A DNA stretch of 64,000 bases from Okapia johnstoni (Eukaryota > Chordata > Mammalia > Artiodactyla > Giraffidae), in contig CM044318.1 in assembly GCA_024291935.2 (NCBI GenBank), forward strand, positions 86,254,001 through 86,318,000, given 5' to 3'. The translations under genes were made by a program, and so were the position numbers. The notes under the pieces were generated by a model, which saw nothing but the letters and a program-made list of their open reading frames with translations, searched no databases and was not told the DNA's origin. Every line of letters begins with the position of its first letter. Within the stretch, counting starts at the first letter, position 1. Positions 22,021-33,260 of the stretch are shown piece after piece.

Positions 22021-23382
22021 CACTGCAATTGTCCAGGGAGCTCGGGTGGGGCTGGGCACACATTCCCGCTGTTAAAAATCAGGCAACCAATAAGACTGGT
22101 GCGTTTTTTTGAGCACAGTGATAGAAAACCCTTCCAATTTATGCATGAAAAGAGGCATAATTTTGTTACAGGATAAGCCGAGACAATGTGCGCTGGAAGC
22201 TTTCCTTACAGCCCGAAGTGTCTCCTTTCTTAGTCAAAACGTGTCTTTTCCGTTCAGCTCGTGATGTGATGGTGTTATTAGCTCCCTTTAATCTCTCTCA
22301 CACATGTGCTTTTAAAAAGGTCTCACTTTTATTCAGAGCAAAGTGGGAACTCTGTTTCCAGAAGCCAGGCACCTCCGGTAAAGAGCCAGCACTTGGGAGA
22401 GAGGCAGACGGTGACGCCTGGGTAATTTCAGTCCAAAGCAGAGAGAACCGATTTTCCCGCAGAAAGGGATAATTAAAATGTTTGGTTTTTACTTGGAGCC
22501 TTCGCAGCAGGGCTCTGATGTTACTGCCCTTTCGATGAGGTTCTCGCCGTCCTTGGTAAGGATTAGAAGAGTGTCTTTTGCAAGGATGCTTGCCTTTTGC
22601 ATCTCCTGTGTGTTGGAATAAACTCCCATTTCTGTGTGTTCATGGAATTTTACGTTAGAGCCCATGTGGGTGAGCAGTGAACTTCCGCTGTAGAATATTT
22701 AAATGTCGGCTTTGGGAGGCTGCTGAGTACAGTACAGAAACAGTTTTTCGAGGTTCACTTTAAATAATTGCTGCTATCGAGGTCTAGTGGGGCCCTGGTT
22801 AAATTAATTAAAGCTACGGGATCAAGACTCAATGTGATAAAATTCTTGTTTTCTCACCTTCTCTGTTCCGTATTGGCATGGAGAGATGCCAGTTAGAGCA
22901 TCAAGGAGTGGAGGGATTTGTGTCTGTTAAAATTAAGATTGTGTAGAACTGGACAAAACATCTGTTAGACTGTGATTAGCCAAATTCCCCAAATTTCACT
23001 TGGACTGGCGCTGAAAGGACACGTTTGCCAAATAACGAGCAAGACAGATGCCCCAATTACATGATCATATTTGCAAGAACAGTTTACTTAAAGTCAGAGC
23101 ATCATTAGATACAATGAAAACGGAGCGACACTTTGCCCCATTGATCACCTTCGGAAGCAGCCAAGTCTTCTCTGGTTTGACTGCGGCTCTTCCATCGCTC
23201 ATCACCCTTTTAACTACGGTCTCCCAATAGCCACAGATCTGACCTGTAACATGAATTAAATGCCTGAAAGCAGCGCAAGCATCCATCACATCTAAACCAG
23301 TAGAATCAATGCCCAAGTCCTTTGACATGGGCACCATGAGACCTGGCAGCTCACGTTGCCAAGATTTTAACTCAAAACTGTG
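22021..23382. other. Unique AT-rich DNA resembling conserved non-coding sequence
   Basis: No known repeat is recognised over 1.3 kb, which is unusual for this window. The sequence is complex, with homeodomain-type cores such as TTAAATTAATTAAAG near 22799, a TTTAATTA-like element near 22470 and an octamer-like ATTTATGCATGAAAA near 22139. A minus-strand open frame of 112 codons (23065-23403) is present but unrecognised. Conservation cannot be tested here. Confidence 0.4.
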
Positions 23383-23882
23383 AGGGTGTGGTGTGGTCCG
23401 CATGCCCTGGCAATGGTGACGCTCGCTGTGGGACTCAGGGAGGAACTTGTTACAGGGAGTACATGGATCCGTTGCCCTTTCTCTCAGCCCTGCCCTCTGT
23501 GGGCGGGGGAGTGGGCTCCTGGCCTGGCTCCAGCACCAGAGACCGAGCCCTGGGGCACTCTTGGGGGTTCAGGGAGCTTGGGCCTCTGTCTCTGAAGGGC
23601 CTGATGATGGATCCCCTCCTGGACGCTTATCCTGGGCCTGCAGCCGGCGAGGTGCTCCATGAAGATCGCCCGCCACGCTCACGGCGCCCCCAGTTTGCAG
23701 CATCACCGGGGGCTTCAGCCTGAGCACAGTGCCCGGGGTTGGGCTTTTGAGCAGAGATCACTTGGGCTCAGGTTTTCACCTTGTTCTCGCTCCTCGCCTG
23801 CCCTCCGGAGCTTTCCCTGAACCCCAGCAAAGATGTCTGAGAGCAGGGATCTGTGGTGGTGGGGGGGCATGGGGCGCGTGGA
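23383..23882. other. Unique GC-rich DNA
   Basis: No repeat or exon is recognised. Overlapping plus-strand frames at 23380-23720 are explained by high GC. Confidence 0.5.
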
Positions 23883-23999
23883 TGCTGGAGTGGGTAGCCA
23901 TTCCCTTCTCCGGGGTGGGGTCTTCCCAACCCAGGGATTGAACCTGGGTTTCCTGAATTGCAGGAAGATTCTTTACTATTTGAGCCACCAGGGAAGCCC
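23883..23999 (-). mobile_element. Bov-tA SINE, head and middle only
   Basis: The minus-strand SINE head lies at 23999 (GGGCTTCCCTGGTGGCTC type). The match runs to the GATGCTGGAGTGGGTAGCC-type linker at 23883 and stops there. The BovB-derived 3' tail is missing, so this copy is truncated or partly deleted. Confidence 0.9.
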
Positions 24000-25195
24000 A
24001 CAATATTCTTGCTGTGGGAAATAGAATTTAGAATTTAAAACAGCATAAAAGGTAGTAAATACTTGTTAGCACCCTCCCTGAACCCGGCTCTCTGCCCCTA
24101 GAGAAGAGCTCTGCTGCTTATTTATCTTGATTCTTTGCTTCAAATAAATACAACATACGTTATGGTGAGAGAATCCTCCTGCGGGCCCTGCTTAGATCCG
24201 TCGCTCTCGGAGTGGGTCGGACCTTGGGAACGGCCTCCTGTGGCCCCACCCGCTGGGGACTGTGACTTGCTCAGGGTCACAGTGTTCGCTGGTGCAACTG
24301 GGGCCAGCAGGCCGCCTCACCCCCAGGCGGTCTCCCTCTTTCGTCCTGACACACGAGGCTCATCCGAACCCCCCTCTCTGTCTCTGGTTCCAGAAAAGCT
24401 GGCGGGAGTAGGGAACCTGCCACTTTATGTCACTTGTCCTAAACAAGAACGCTCCATCCAGTGGACGGCAGAGATGTCCCAGCCTTGGCCACAGTCGCTG
24501 CTCCCGGCACCTGCCCGCCTTGTCCAGACACGGAACCACTGGCTGCAGAGGCAGGGCAGCTGGCCTCCAGCTCCTCACTCTCCCCGTGCCAGCCTGCCTG
24601 CCATTACTGACCTCCTTTGGGGGAGGTTTCTTCTTGGCTAATACCCCTTGTTATCTGAGCTCAGCTGAAGCGGGATAGCAGGGAACAGGTGGCAACCACA
24701 TGGGATGTTCATATAGCACTTCATACTTTCCAAAGCATATTCTATCATGTCTCAGAAAGGCAAAATGCTGTCTTGGTCAAAGGGGGCTGGGCAGAGGAGT
24801 TGTGCCTGGGGAAAATCGGGAAGGCTTCCTGGAAGAGGCGCCCTGGGATTGGTCTTGCGGGCAGTCTTCACCCTTCTCTAGAGTGATGGGGATAATGGCT
24901 TTTCCTTCCCTCTGAGATATAAGAGTTAGATTAATGCTCAAGTTTTATTTTTTTCAGAACATATTTGTTTTTAAAACTATTTCAGGAAGTGTGTTTTAAT
25001 TAAAGATATTTGAGAACTTTTCAGAAAAAGAGAATTAAAGTAGGCTCATTTCGAGCTTGCTTGGCTAAATGCTGGTTTCATGTCCTGTTTCCATGAAATT
25101 CTTAAGGTTATGCCTCGGTTTCACTTGGTGGCTTCAGAGCACCAGGATTCCGGGGAGTGAACCTGCAGGCTGCATTCAGAAGTGAGTGCGTGCAT
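24000..25195. other. Unique DNA, no gene recognised
   Basis: GC-rich at 24160-24650, AT-rich at 24900-25110. The latter stretch (TTTTAATTAAAGATATTTGAG near 24993) is complex and could be conserved non-coding DNA. No repeat or exon is recognised. Confidence 0.5.
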
Positions 25196-25419
25196 GAATG
25201 CTAACTTGCTTCAGTTGTGTCTGACTCTTTGCGACCCCACGGACTATAGCTCACCAGGCTCCTCTGTCCCTGGGGAGTCTCCAGGCAAGAATACTGGAGC
25301 GGGTTGCCATGCCCTCCTCCAGGGGATCCTCCCGACCCAGGGATTGAACCTGCGTCTCTTATGTCTCCTGCATCGGCAGGCAGGTTCTTCACCACTCACA
25401 CCACCTGGGAAGCCCTCGA
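25196..25419 (-). mobile_element. Bov-tA SINE
   Basis: A minus-strand full-length copy with its tail at the left (CTAACTTGCTTCAGTTGTGT) and head at the right (complement of CACCTGGGAAGCCC). It has the longer TCTTATGTCTCCTGCATCGG linker typical of one Bov-tA subgroup. Confidence 0.93.
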
Positions 25420-25834
25420 AGGTAAACAGATGGAGAGAAATCTCCCAGGCTACTTTGGCATGGGCCAAATCTTTCAAAGACGTGTTAGATGGCGATAATC
25501 AACTGCGTTATAATTGTCTCTGCAGTAAGTTGACAGGTGATTAATATCATGAACGTCACATTTTGCTTTGAGCAGGACTGTGGCGATGAGAACTTGGGAG
25601 TCGCAAGCCAGACAGGAGCAGCACAGACTCAGTGAGGCATGGCCACGCTGTTCTCTGCAAAGTTTTATTCTTCATTAGATTCTTTGCTCTCAGAGTTTCC
25701 CTGTGGTCTGCGCCTGGGGCTCTGGGCTGCATCCGGTAGGACCCCTTCCCTTCCATTGCCACCCTCGCCCCCAGCCAGGGCGTGAGCCTTGCTGCTCTCC
25801 TTTCCGTGGAACTCCCCAGAGTCATCCTGTCCAC
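25420..25834. other. Unique DNA, no feature recognised
   Basis: No repeat or exon is recognised. The last 12 bases are the left target duplication of the ART2A-type element. Confidence 0.5.
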
Positions 25835-26100
25835 CGGAAAAGGCAATGGCACCCCACTCCAGCACTCTTGCCTGGAAAATCCCATGGACGGAGGAGCCTG
25901 GTAGGCTGCAGGCCATGGGGTTGCTAAGGGTCGGACACGACTGAGCGACTTCACTTTCACTTTTCCCTTTCGTGCACTGGAGAAGGAAATGGCAACCCAC
26001 TCCAGTGTTCGTGCCTGGAGAATCCCAGGGACGGAGGAGCCTGGTGGGCTGCCGTCTATGGGGTCGCACAGAGTCGGACACGACTGAAGCGACTTAGCAG
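25835..26100 (+). mobile_element. ART2A-type dimeric SINE (two Bov-A monomers)
   Basis: Two BovB-derived Bov-A monomers in tandem, each passing from a GAGAAGGCAATGGCACCC-type start to a TCGGACACGACTGA end. They are joined by an ACTTCACTTTCACTTTTCCC linker. A 12-bp duplication, CATCCTGTCCAC, at 25823-25834 and 26101-26112 marks both ends. Plus strand, low divergence. Confidence 0.95.
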
Positions 26101-26112
26101 CATCCTGTCCAC

Positions 26113-28188
26113 GGAGCCCACAAAGATAGGATTCTGCTTCTCTGCTCTGTCCAAGAGGATCACCTGGTCCATGAATTGGTGCAACAACTCATGAAGAGGC
26201 CCTTCTTTCCACAATCAGTAAATGACAGGGGAGGACCCCCCCTCAATGCATGAAATATGTGTTTAGGGAAGAGTGACGTGAGCTCAGGTCACCAGGAAGC
26301 AGCATAAGTGGTTCTGGAACCCTGTTTTGCTGCCTCCTGATTGGGAGTGGGTGGATGGTTCAGGTGGTTGTGGGCTAGGACACATCTCTGCTCAGAGCAC
26401 TTACGTGGAGTCCCAAGTCCATATACTCTGATTCCATGTCTGCAGAGACGAGGCTCATTCTGTGATGCTGTCTTTCCCACCTCCACTTGCTTGACCGGTC
26501 TGCTTTTCCCCTCACTCCTCCCAGGCACAGCCCTGCCCCTCTGTCTGGGTGGGCTTCTTCCAGGCAGGACCCTTGGTGCTGGATGCTTTGAGAACAGTGG
26601 CGCCCCCTGGGGCTGTGCAAGGAAGTGGCATCGGCTCCAGCCTGCGGGGAGGAGAGTCCTTCTCAGTGGCCACTTGCCCTGCTGACCACTTGTGGGAGCC
26701 CACACTGTGCCCAGAGCTCAGGGCCCGGGCAGCTGCCCCCGTGAGGGGACAAAGGGGGTGGGGGAGGATGCGAGGATGCTGAGGAAGTGGCCGAGAGGAG
26801 ACGCCCCGCTTTGTGGTCTTAGAGACATTCGAGCAAGCCCTTCCCTTACTGTAAAATCCTCCCGGTTTCCTGGCCGTGTCCCCATAACGCAAGCTTTGAA
26901 GTGGCCCTGGGAGCCATGTGGTAGTGTGAAGACCCCGAATTTACCCACCTGTGGGGGGGCAGGTCCCCATGGACGTGACCCAGGTGAGGCGGCTGGTGAT
27001 GTGGCTTCACTCTCTGCCTCCCTGCGCTTCAAAGGTTCTGCACTTGCCTCGGCAGCTGAGCAGGTGAGCTCTGGGGGGCTGGCGCTCAGCTCCATGGCCA
27101 CAGCATGGAGAAGGGCTGGATGGGCCCATCCCTGCCTTCTCCCCGACTTAGAGCAGACGTGGCTGCCAGTTAATCCGGTGTCAGTCAGTATGAGATATTT
27201 GGTATGCAAATCGAATTCTCTTAACCGTCAGCTTTTATTTGCCAATATGGCGGGCCTTTGTTTGTTTCTGTTATAAAGCCAAATCCTTAAAACTCTAGGT
27301 TCTTGGTATTTTGAAAATTCAATTATCTGCTGTGATTGTATCTCTGTTTTCAGAGACATTTGCATGCAGTAGGAACTGGTGGTAAACAGCAGTGCCTTCT
27401 GAAGTGAGGAGAGCTATTTCAACCTCCAGTGAGAGGAGGAGGCCGATATTTGCTTGAGAAAAATCTCTTTCTACAAGCAAGCCAGAGCAAGGCGGAGGCC
27501 CTCTGGGAGCCTGAGGTGGTTCTTGGGCAACAACTGGCTGTGATCCCAGCTCTGCGCTGGGTCTGGGCAAGCCGGAAGCGCCTGGGGTTGGCGGGGGGGG
27601 GCCTGGATGGACCAGCTCGCCTGCAGCCCGCCTTGGTGAGCCTGGCTCCTCCACGTCTTGGTGGACCTTCAGGATGGTGGCATCGGCGGTGTTACGTTCT
27701 GGAAAGCACGGAAGGACCTTGAGCTGCCTAGAAGCTCTGTGTCTCTGTGAAGGTCTGTGTGCTGCTCCTGTTTAAGGCAAAGCTGGACTGAACATCTTAG
27801 ATCCTCGCAGATTCAGGGGCAGCGAACAGCAGTAATTGCTGCCCCTTCTCCTCCACGTCGCAAACACTGGCTGAGCTCTGTTCTCCATGCCGAGCGTCCC
27901 GCGACAAGCCCAGCAGAGCCCCAGTGGACGTGGACACACGGCCTCCTATCCGTCAGCATGTCCTCTGCCCGACACGGCCGAGGGTCTGCAGGGGAGGGGG
28001 GCAGGTGGAGGGCCCGGGGATGGGGAGCTGCTTTTTCCCCCAGAACATAGGCCTGGTCTCCTTGATAAGGTGATGTTGGAGCATGTATTTGAATAGATGT
28101 TTGCAAAACGTCATGGTTGCACTTTAAGCCAAATGAATGCACTCATCTAAGCAGTGTGGTGGAAGTGCTAAGAACCCTCAGATACTGT
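26113..28188. other. Unique, mostly GC-rich DNA
   Basis: Two kilobases without a recognised repeat. A CTCF-like motif lies at 26598-26614. Around 27180-27400 the DNA becomes AT-rich and complex, with a CCAATATGGCGG-type YY1-like core near 27240. Open frames up to 194 codons on either strand overlap each other and have no recognisable domain. Confidence 0.5.
26598..26614 (-). promoter_or_regulatory. Candidate CTCF binding motif
   Basis: The plus strand reads TGGCGCCCCCTGGGGCT. Its complement contains CCCCAGGGGGCGCC, agreeing with the CTCF core CCASYAGRKGGCRS at about 12 of 14 positions including the invariant AGGGGGCGC part. It is outside any recognised SINE. Binding is inferred from the motif only. 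Confidence 0.4.
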
Positions 28189-28620
28189 TTCTTTTTTTTT
28201 TTTTTTTTAATAAATTTATTTATTTTAGTTGGGGGCCAATTACTTTACAATATTGTAGTGGTTTTTGCCATACACTGACATGAATCAGCCATGGGTTTAC
28301 GTGTGCCCACCTCCGTCCCCATCCCATCCCTCTGGGTCATCCCATTGCCCCAGCCCTGAGCATTTGTCTCATGCATCGAACATGGAATGGTGTTCTGTTT
28401 CACATATGATAATATACATGTTTCAATGCTATCATCCCAGAACGTCCCACCCTCACCCTCTCCCTCAGAGTCCATAAAACTGTTCTATGCATCTGTGTCT
28501 CTTATTCTGTCTCGCATATAGGGTTATCATTACCATCTTTCAAATTCCATACATATGCCTTAGTATACTGTATTGGTGTTTTTCTTTCTGGCTTACTTCA
28601 CTCTGTATAATGGGCTCCAG
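28189..28620 (-). mobile_element. Young L1 (L1_BT type) 3' end
   Basis: Starts with a run of about 20 T's (the poly-A tail on the minus strand), then the complement of the bovine L1 3' UTR: ACTTTACAATATTGTAGTGG near 28242, TGACATGAATCAGCCATGGG near 28276 and TTACTTCACTCTGTATAATG near 28591. It is truncated at about 28620 after GGGCTCCAG. The long pure tail indicates a recent insertion and it is the only L1 in a 30-kb L1-poor stretch. Confidence 0.92.
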
Positions 28621-29220
28621 TTTTCTGAAGGACTGAACTTGTCTCTCGTTCTGCCGCCTCCCTCCTTGGGGCAGGGCCGCCAGGGAATGGAGGGGAGGGG
28701 CTCCAAGTAGCCTGTCCCTGGGGACGGTTCCAGCGCGGAGAATGGGTGACCCCTGGCTGGGCCAGTGCCTGCCGATGGACGACTGTCCAGAGCCACTGTG
28801 AGGTTCTCAATTCTCACTTCCCAGGCCGTTGCATGAGCCCTGTCCACACCCTCTCAGCAGATGTCCTTGCTGAGCTGGAAGGGCCTGGGAGGGGAGGGAG
28901 CAGGGTCGAGGCCGTGAAGGAGGCACCCTGTGAGCAGAGCCTTCAAGGGAAGACCCTGGGGGCCCCGCCCGGCTCAGGGTCCTTCTCCCTGTAACACAGG
29001 GCTGGGGGCTCGTGTTCTTGGTGGTCAGGGAAGCGACTTGTCCACTGTTCGGCAGCTGCGGAGAATAGGAAATTGCCCAGTCTTTCCATTTTCTTCTAGA
29101 ATTTAGGTTGATGGTTGGCAGAAGAGCAAGCCTTTCAGGGCACATGGTCCCTTCCAGGGACAAAGACGTGGCGCCTGTGGCATCTCCCCTGGCCCGTGTC
29201 CTGCCCATCTGAGCAGCGCC
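28621..29220. other. Unique GC-rich DNA
   Basis: No repeat or exon is recognised between the L1 and the 65-bp minisatellite. Confidence 0.5.
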
Positions 29221-29547
29221 TGGGTGAGGGGGGGACCCTGGAGGCGCCCCCAGGATGGTTCCTTTCCTTCCATTGGCATAGTGATTCTGGGTGAGGGGGA
29301 CCCTGGAGGTGCCCCCAGGACGGTTCCTTCCCTCCCATTGGCATGGTGATTCTGGGTGAGGGGAACCCTGGAGGCGCCCCCAGGACAGTTCCTTCCCTCC
29401 ATCGGCATGGTGATTCTGGGTGAGGGGGGACCCTGGAGGCGCCCCCAGGACGGTTCCTTGCCTCCCATTGGCATGGTGATTCTGGGTGAGGGGTACCCTG
29501 GAGGCGCCCCCAGGACGGTTCCTTCCCTCCCATTGGCATGGTGAGTC
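29221..29547. repeat. Minisatellite, five copies of a ~65-bp unit
   Basis: Units start at 29221, 29288, 29353, 29417 and 29483, with lengths 67, 65, 64, 66 and 65. The length differences come mainly from the G-run after TGGGTGA. Each unit holds a GGCGCCCCCAGGACGG-type block (GGTGCCCCC in unit 2) and ends with CCCATTGGCATGGTGATTC. The last part is an inverted CCAAT box in units 1, 2, 4 and 5; unit 3 has CCATCGGCATGG, which breaks it. A 187-codon minus-strand frame (29135-29698) runs through the array but is a by-product of the repeat. Confidence 0.95.
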
Positions 29548-30390
29548 TGTTCCGCCATTCCCTTTCTGTTTTTTCGTTATCTGAAATTCTCTTTAGCTGT
29601 TTACTGGGGCTGGTGTGTTTCTTTGTTTCTCTGTTTTCCCTCTGTACATAGATTACGTAGCATCTGCTGTGAATTTTAATTACGACGCTCAACTCCAAGG
29701 GAGCCCCGCAAAGCTGCGGGCGTTGTTAGCAGTCCAGACCCACGTCCCTGGCACAGACGGAAGGTTGCAAATGCATGAGGAGTCAGGACCCAAGACAAAG
29801 GAAATGTAAGCCTATAGTCTCCTCTTGTCCTGACTCCTTTTATTTAAGAGATCTCTGTGGCAAGGGACTGGTATGCCTAGGATTGCTTTTAAGCTTTTGG
29901 TTTTTTGCTGATAATTGTCCTTTGGTTCTTTAAGGCAGTATCACAAACCCTCAGTCTCTTTTAAAGGAGCAGTTATGGGATTTGTAGCTCAGCTAAAATG
30001 GCAAATGCAATTCTGTGTTTGGTTGCTTCAAATTGCAAAAATAAGTTTATCAGATGTAAGAAGAATTAGGCTGCTGTTACTTCTCAGCCTAGAAGCCTTT
30101 CCAGAACCCAGTGGACTGTCTACTCAGGACTTCCCTGAGGCTTGTGCTGTTGCTGTCAGTGGTGGGTTTCTGTAGCGTGTGGTTCTTGTGGTCTCTGCTA
30201 CACTGGACGTGTCAGGCAGGTCAGCATGCGTCCGGGGCCTGCTAGGGGATGGTCCTCCGGCTGGCCCCGACTGGGTGCTAGCCTCCACCCAGCACCTTCC
30301 TGCCCAGCAGGATTGTGTCTGCTCTGTCATTGCACACGGCCAGCACCATGACTGCCTTTGATTCCAGAGGCAGAACTACTGATCTGTGAT
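29548..30390. other. Unique DNA, no gene recognised
   Basis: AT-balanced to 30110, then GC-rich. No repeat or exon is recognised. Confidence 0.5.
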
Positions 30391-30604
30391 TGCGTGCGTG
30401 TGTGTGCATGCTCAGTCGTGTCCGACTTTGCGACCCCTGCGGACTCTAACCCGTCAGGCTCCTCTGTCCATGGGATTCTCCAGGGAAGAATACTGGAGGG
30501 GGTTGCCATGCCCTCCTCCAGGGGATCTTCCCAACCCAGGGATTGAATTTGCGTCTCCTGCATTGGCGAACGGGTTGTTTACCACTGAGCCACCTGGGAA
30601 GCCC
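30391..30604 (-). mobile_element. Bov-tA SINE
   Basis: A minus-strand copy with its tail at the left (GCATGCTCAGTCGTGTCCGAC) and head at 30604 (complement of CCACCTGGGAAGCCC). The tRNA-like part is somewhat diverged (GGGATTGAATTTGCGTC). Flanks share a weak TGATCTGTGA / TAATCTATCA similarity that may be a decayed target duplication. Confidence 0.92.
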
Positions 30605-32914
30605 TAATCTATCAATACTATTATGAGTAATTATTTTGCTGCCACCAAAAGTAGAAGGCGTACTGAGACCTAGGGACTTGAAATGTGTCCCGTGGGGCCC
30701 TCTGTCCCAAGCTGGATTTCTAGACCTCCAGGTGGGAGGCCTTGGGCTCTGCCAATGGATGTGCTTTGGGTGTGTCCTGGAAGGGTGGGAGCAGGAAGTG
30801 GCCACCCTCGGGCACCCTGGGCACGTGTCTGCCCTGGGTATGGTGTGGCTGCCTCCTGGCCCAGCCTCCAGGGCTGCAGAAGGCGGGGATGTTTGCCCCC
30901 GGGGACTGGGATGTGCCTGTGTCTTGCTCTGACGATGGCCCTAAGCTGGTGTCGGGGACCCTTGTGAAGTTGTGAAGTTGCACTTGACTTTCTGCTGTGT
31001 CCCCGGGCTGCCCAGTGCGGGCTCTCCATGTGGGTTGGGGAGTGCGGGGGTCCTTCCCGGGGCTGATGAGTGAGTCTAGGAGAGCCCTGGGCTGTGCTGA
31101 CCCCCCGCGAGGACTGCACGGCATTGGCTGTGACTGCCCTTCACTGCCTCTGCCTAACAGGGTTTCGTCTTCGGAAAGCCTATGCAGGGGGCCTGTCATT
31201 CAGGGCCAAGGCTGCCAGGCTCAGGAAGGCTCACCGTCGGCCTTCACCGAGGCTCAGAGCTGGACTGGGGTCCAGGGCCCGTGTTGATAAGGGCTCGGCC
31301 GCTCTGTCCTGTAACCACCTCTCCCAGCCCCTCTGCTGAGGCCTCTCTCAGGGTCCTGACCTCCTCACTCGTGGTCCCTTCACCTGCTGGACCAGGAGCC
31401 CAGGCTGTCCCTGCCCCCCAGCCTGGCCTATCCAGAGGGCCTGTGGGAGAAAGTTCTAGAGGTCCAGGCAAATCATGCTGTTTCCTTGGTGACCTCTGCA
31501 GCTCTGACCGTACCCGGAGACATCGTGGCTGTACACAGTTGGGAAGACCCCCATCCCTATTTCCTGGGACTCCTTCCACCCCACAGAGACACCTGGCCCA
31601 CCGCCTGGTTCCCTCCAGATGCCCACGTTTGCCCCGAGGCTGACCCTCCCCTCCGGGATGCTGGGCACCAGAGGTCACCTGGGCTGTGAGGAGAGCCCTT
31701 CGCAGGACAGAGTGGGTTTGGCACTGACCTCCTCCGGCTGTCTCCTCCTGAAGTGTGGAAGGATGTGGAGGGACTGACGTTTCTGCCTGGGGAGTGGAGA
31801 AACTTGACAAAATCAGTGTTTCGACACCAACAGCCACAGGGCTGTTTCCCGGGAGTGGGACAGGCGCTTCGTCTTTTGGGAGGGGGCGCGTGTGTGCCAG
31901 GATCCTCTGGTTACAGAGAGTGGGGCCGCCTCCCGGGGGTGCTCTGTGTGGAGGCGGGGGGGCAGTGGTGTGCCCACACCCGAATGTGGGGTCCACCTCG
32001 CCTGCCCTGAGCTGCTGTGTGAGGGCCAGGTGACTGGGAGCACAGCTGAGCAGACCCTGGGTCTGCGTGCCACGCTCATCCTCACGCTTTCTCAGCTCAC
32101 ATACCTACAGAAAATCAACGGACGCAGAATCAGTCCCTGCCCCCAGCCCCCTCCTAGCAGAACGGAGTCACCCAAGGATAAATGAACCGTGTGGAGGAAT
32201 CAGCCCCGTCCATTTCATTCAATGAGGCACTTCTGATAAAGATGTGTTTTATGCTTGCTATGTGTTCATCGAGATACCGGTAACATTTATGTTCCTCTGA
32301 TTAGTTGTGTACGTGTAACAATGTAGCAAAATTCAATCCGGAAGAAAGTTATTTTTGACATTAGAGTCTCATGGTCACTGGAAACAAACAGTTATATTCA
32401 TATCAATATTCTCATGCAGAGGAGAGTGAGGGGATGAGGAACAGCACAATTCCAAGCGTAAACATCGACCCCGCGGGGGTCAAGTTCCGTGGGAGACGGG
32501 GAATGGGTGTATGAGTTTAAGAGGAAGAAAACAGACATGTGGAAGATTTCTGGCTGTTAAGAAATTGTCTGTGAATTTTTAAGATGGGGAGATGGTGGGT
32601 ATGGTAAGCCTTGCCTTTCAGATTCCATGTGATGTGTTTAATAATGACGTAACAGTTTCACTGTAAACTATATTATAATATGCCAGAATTTATATCCCTT
32701 TCTGCTGTTGGAACCTGTAATGAACATTTTCAGAGATCAACTTGCAAATCCCAAGGGGTCCCTGAGTGGACAGGTGAGGATGCCCTGTGGGTACCAGGCT
32801 TCAGCCAGACTGAGAAGGCAGAGCTGGGGGCTGAGTCCTGGGCCAGAGGCGCCCCTCCCAAACCACCCACAACAGGCACAGACGTGATGGATTTATACTT
32901 CAAGTTTGAACAGC
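30605..32914. other. Unique DNA, GC-rich then AT-rich
   Basis: 30605-32170 is GC-rich with a 250-codon minus-strand frame (31244-31996) whose proline-, glycine- and threonine-rich translation has no recognisable domain. 32180-32720 is AT-rich, complex and free of recognised repeats, so it is a second candidate for conserved non-coding DNA. No exon is supported. Confidence 0.5.
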
Positions 32915-33260
32915 CTTCCTATTTTAGAATGATTTTAGATTTACAGAAAAGTGGCTAAGGTATGTAGACATATTCAGCATACTCCACACCCAGAACCACC
33001 TGCTGTTAGCATTGCACATTTCTAGGGTACATTCGTCACACCTAATGCATAATGCTGATGTATCGTCATCAGTTAAAGATTGTGTTTTACTCTGCTCTCC
33101 TTCATGTTTGCCTGACGTCATTTTTCCGCCCTGGAGGCGACCCTGGACACCACACTCATTCAGCCTCGGTTCCCCTTGGCTCCTGCGGCTGTGACAGTTT
33201 CTCGGTCTTTCTGTACTTTTGGTGACTTGACGACTGGAGGAGTGTGGGGCGGGGCTTTTG
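32915..33260 (+). mobile_element. Ancient L1-type repeat, family uncertain
   Basis: The phrases TTAGAATGATTTTAGATTTA and ACAGAAAAGTGGCTAAGGTA, the CACACCCAGAACCACCTGCTG block and the GTGACAGTTTCTCGGTCTTTC block occur in the order seen in a widespread ancient mammalian repeat. I associate it with old L1 elements. Strand is given as the orientation in which I recall the phrase and could be reversed in formal naming. Confidence 0.45.

Noticed and set aside
29103..29698. Minus-strand frames of 151 and 187 codons with repeated segments
   Set aside because: They read through the 65-bp minisatellite. Units differ in length by 1-3 bases, so the frame is not maintained, which argues against selection for a repeated protein.
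31244..31996. 250-codon minus-strand frame
   Set aside because: High local GC lowers stop frequency; translation is proline/glycine/threonine-rich without any domain, and other frames in the same place are also open.
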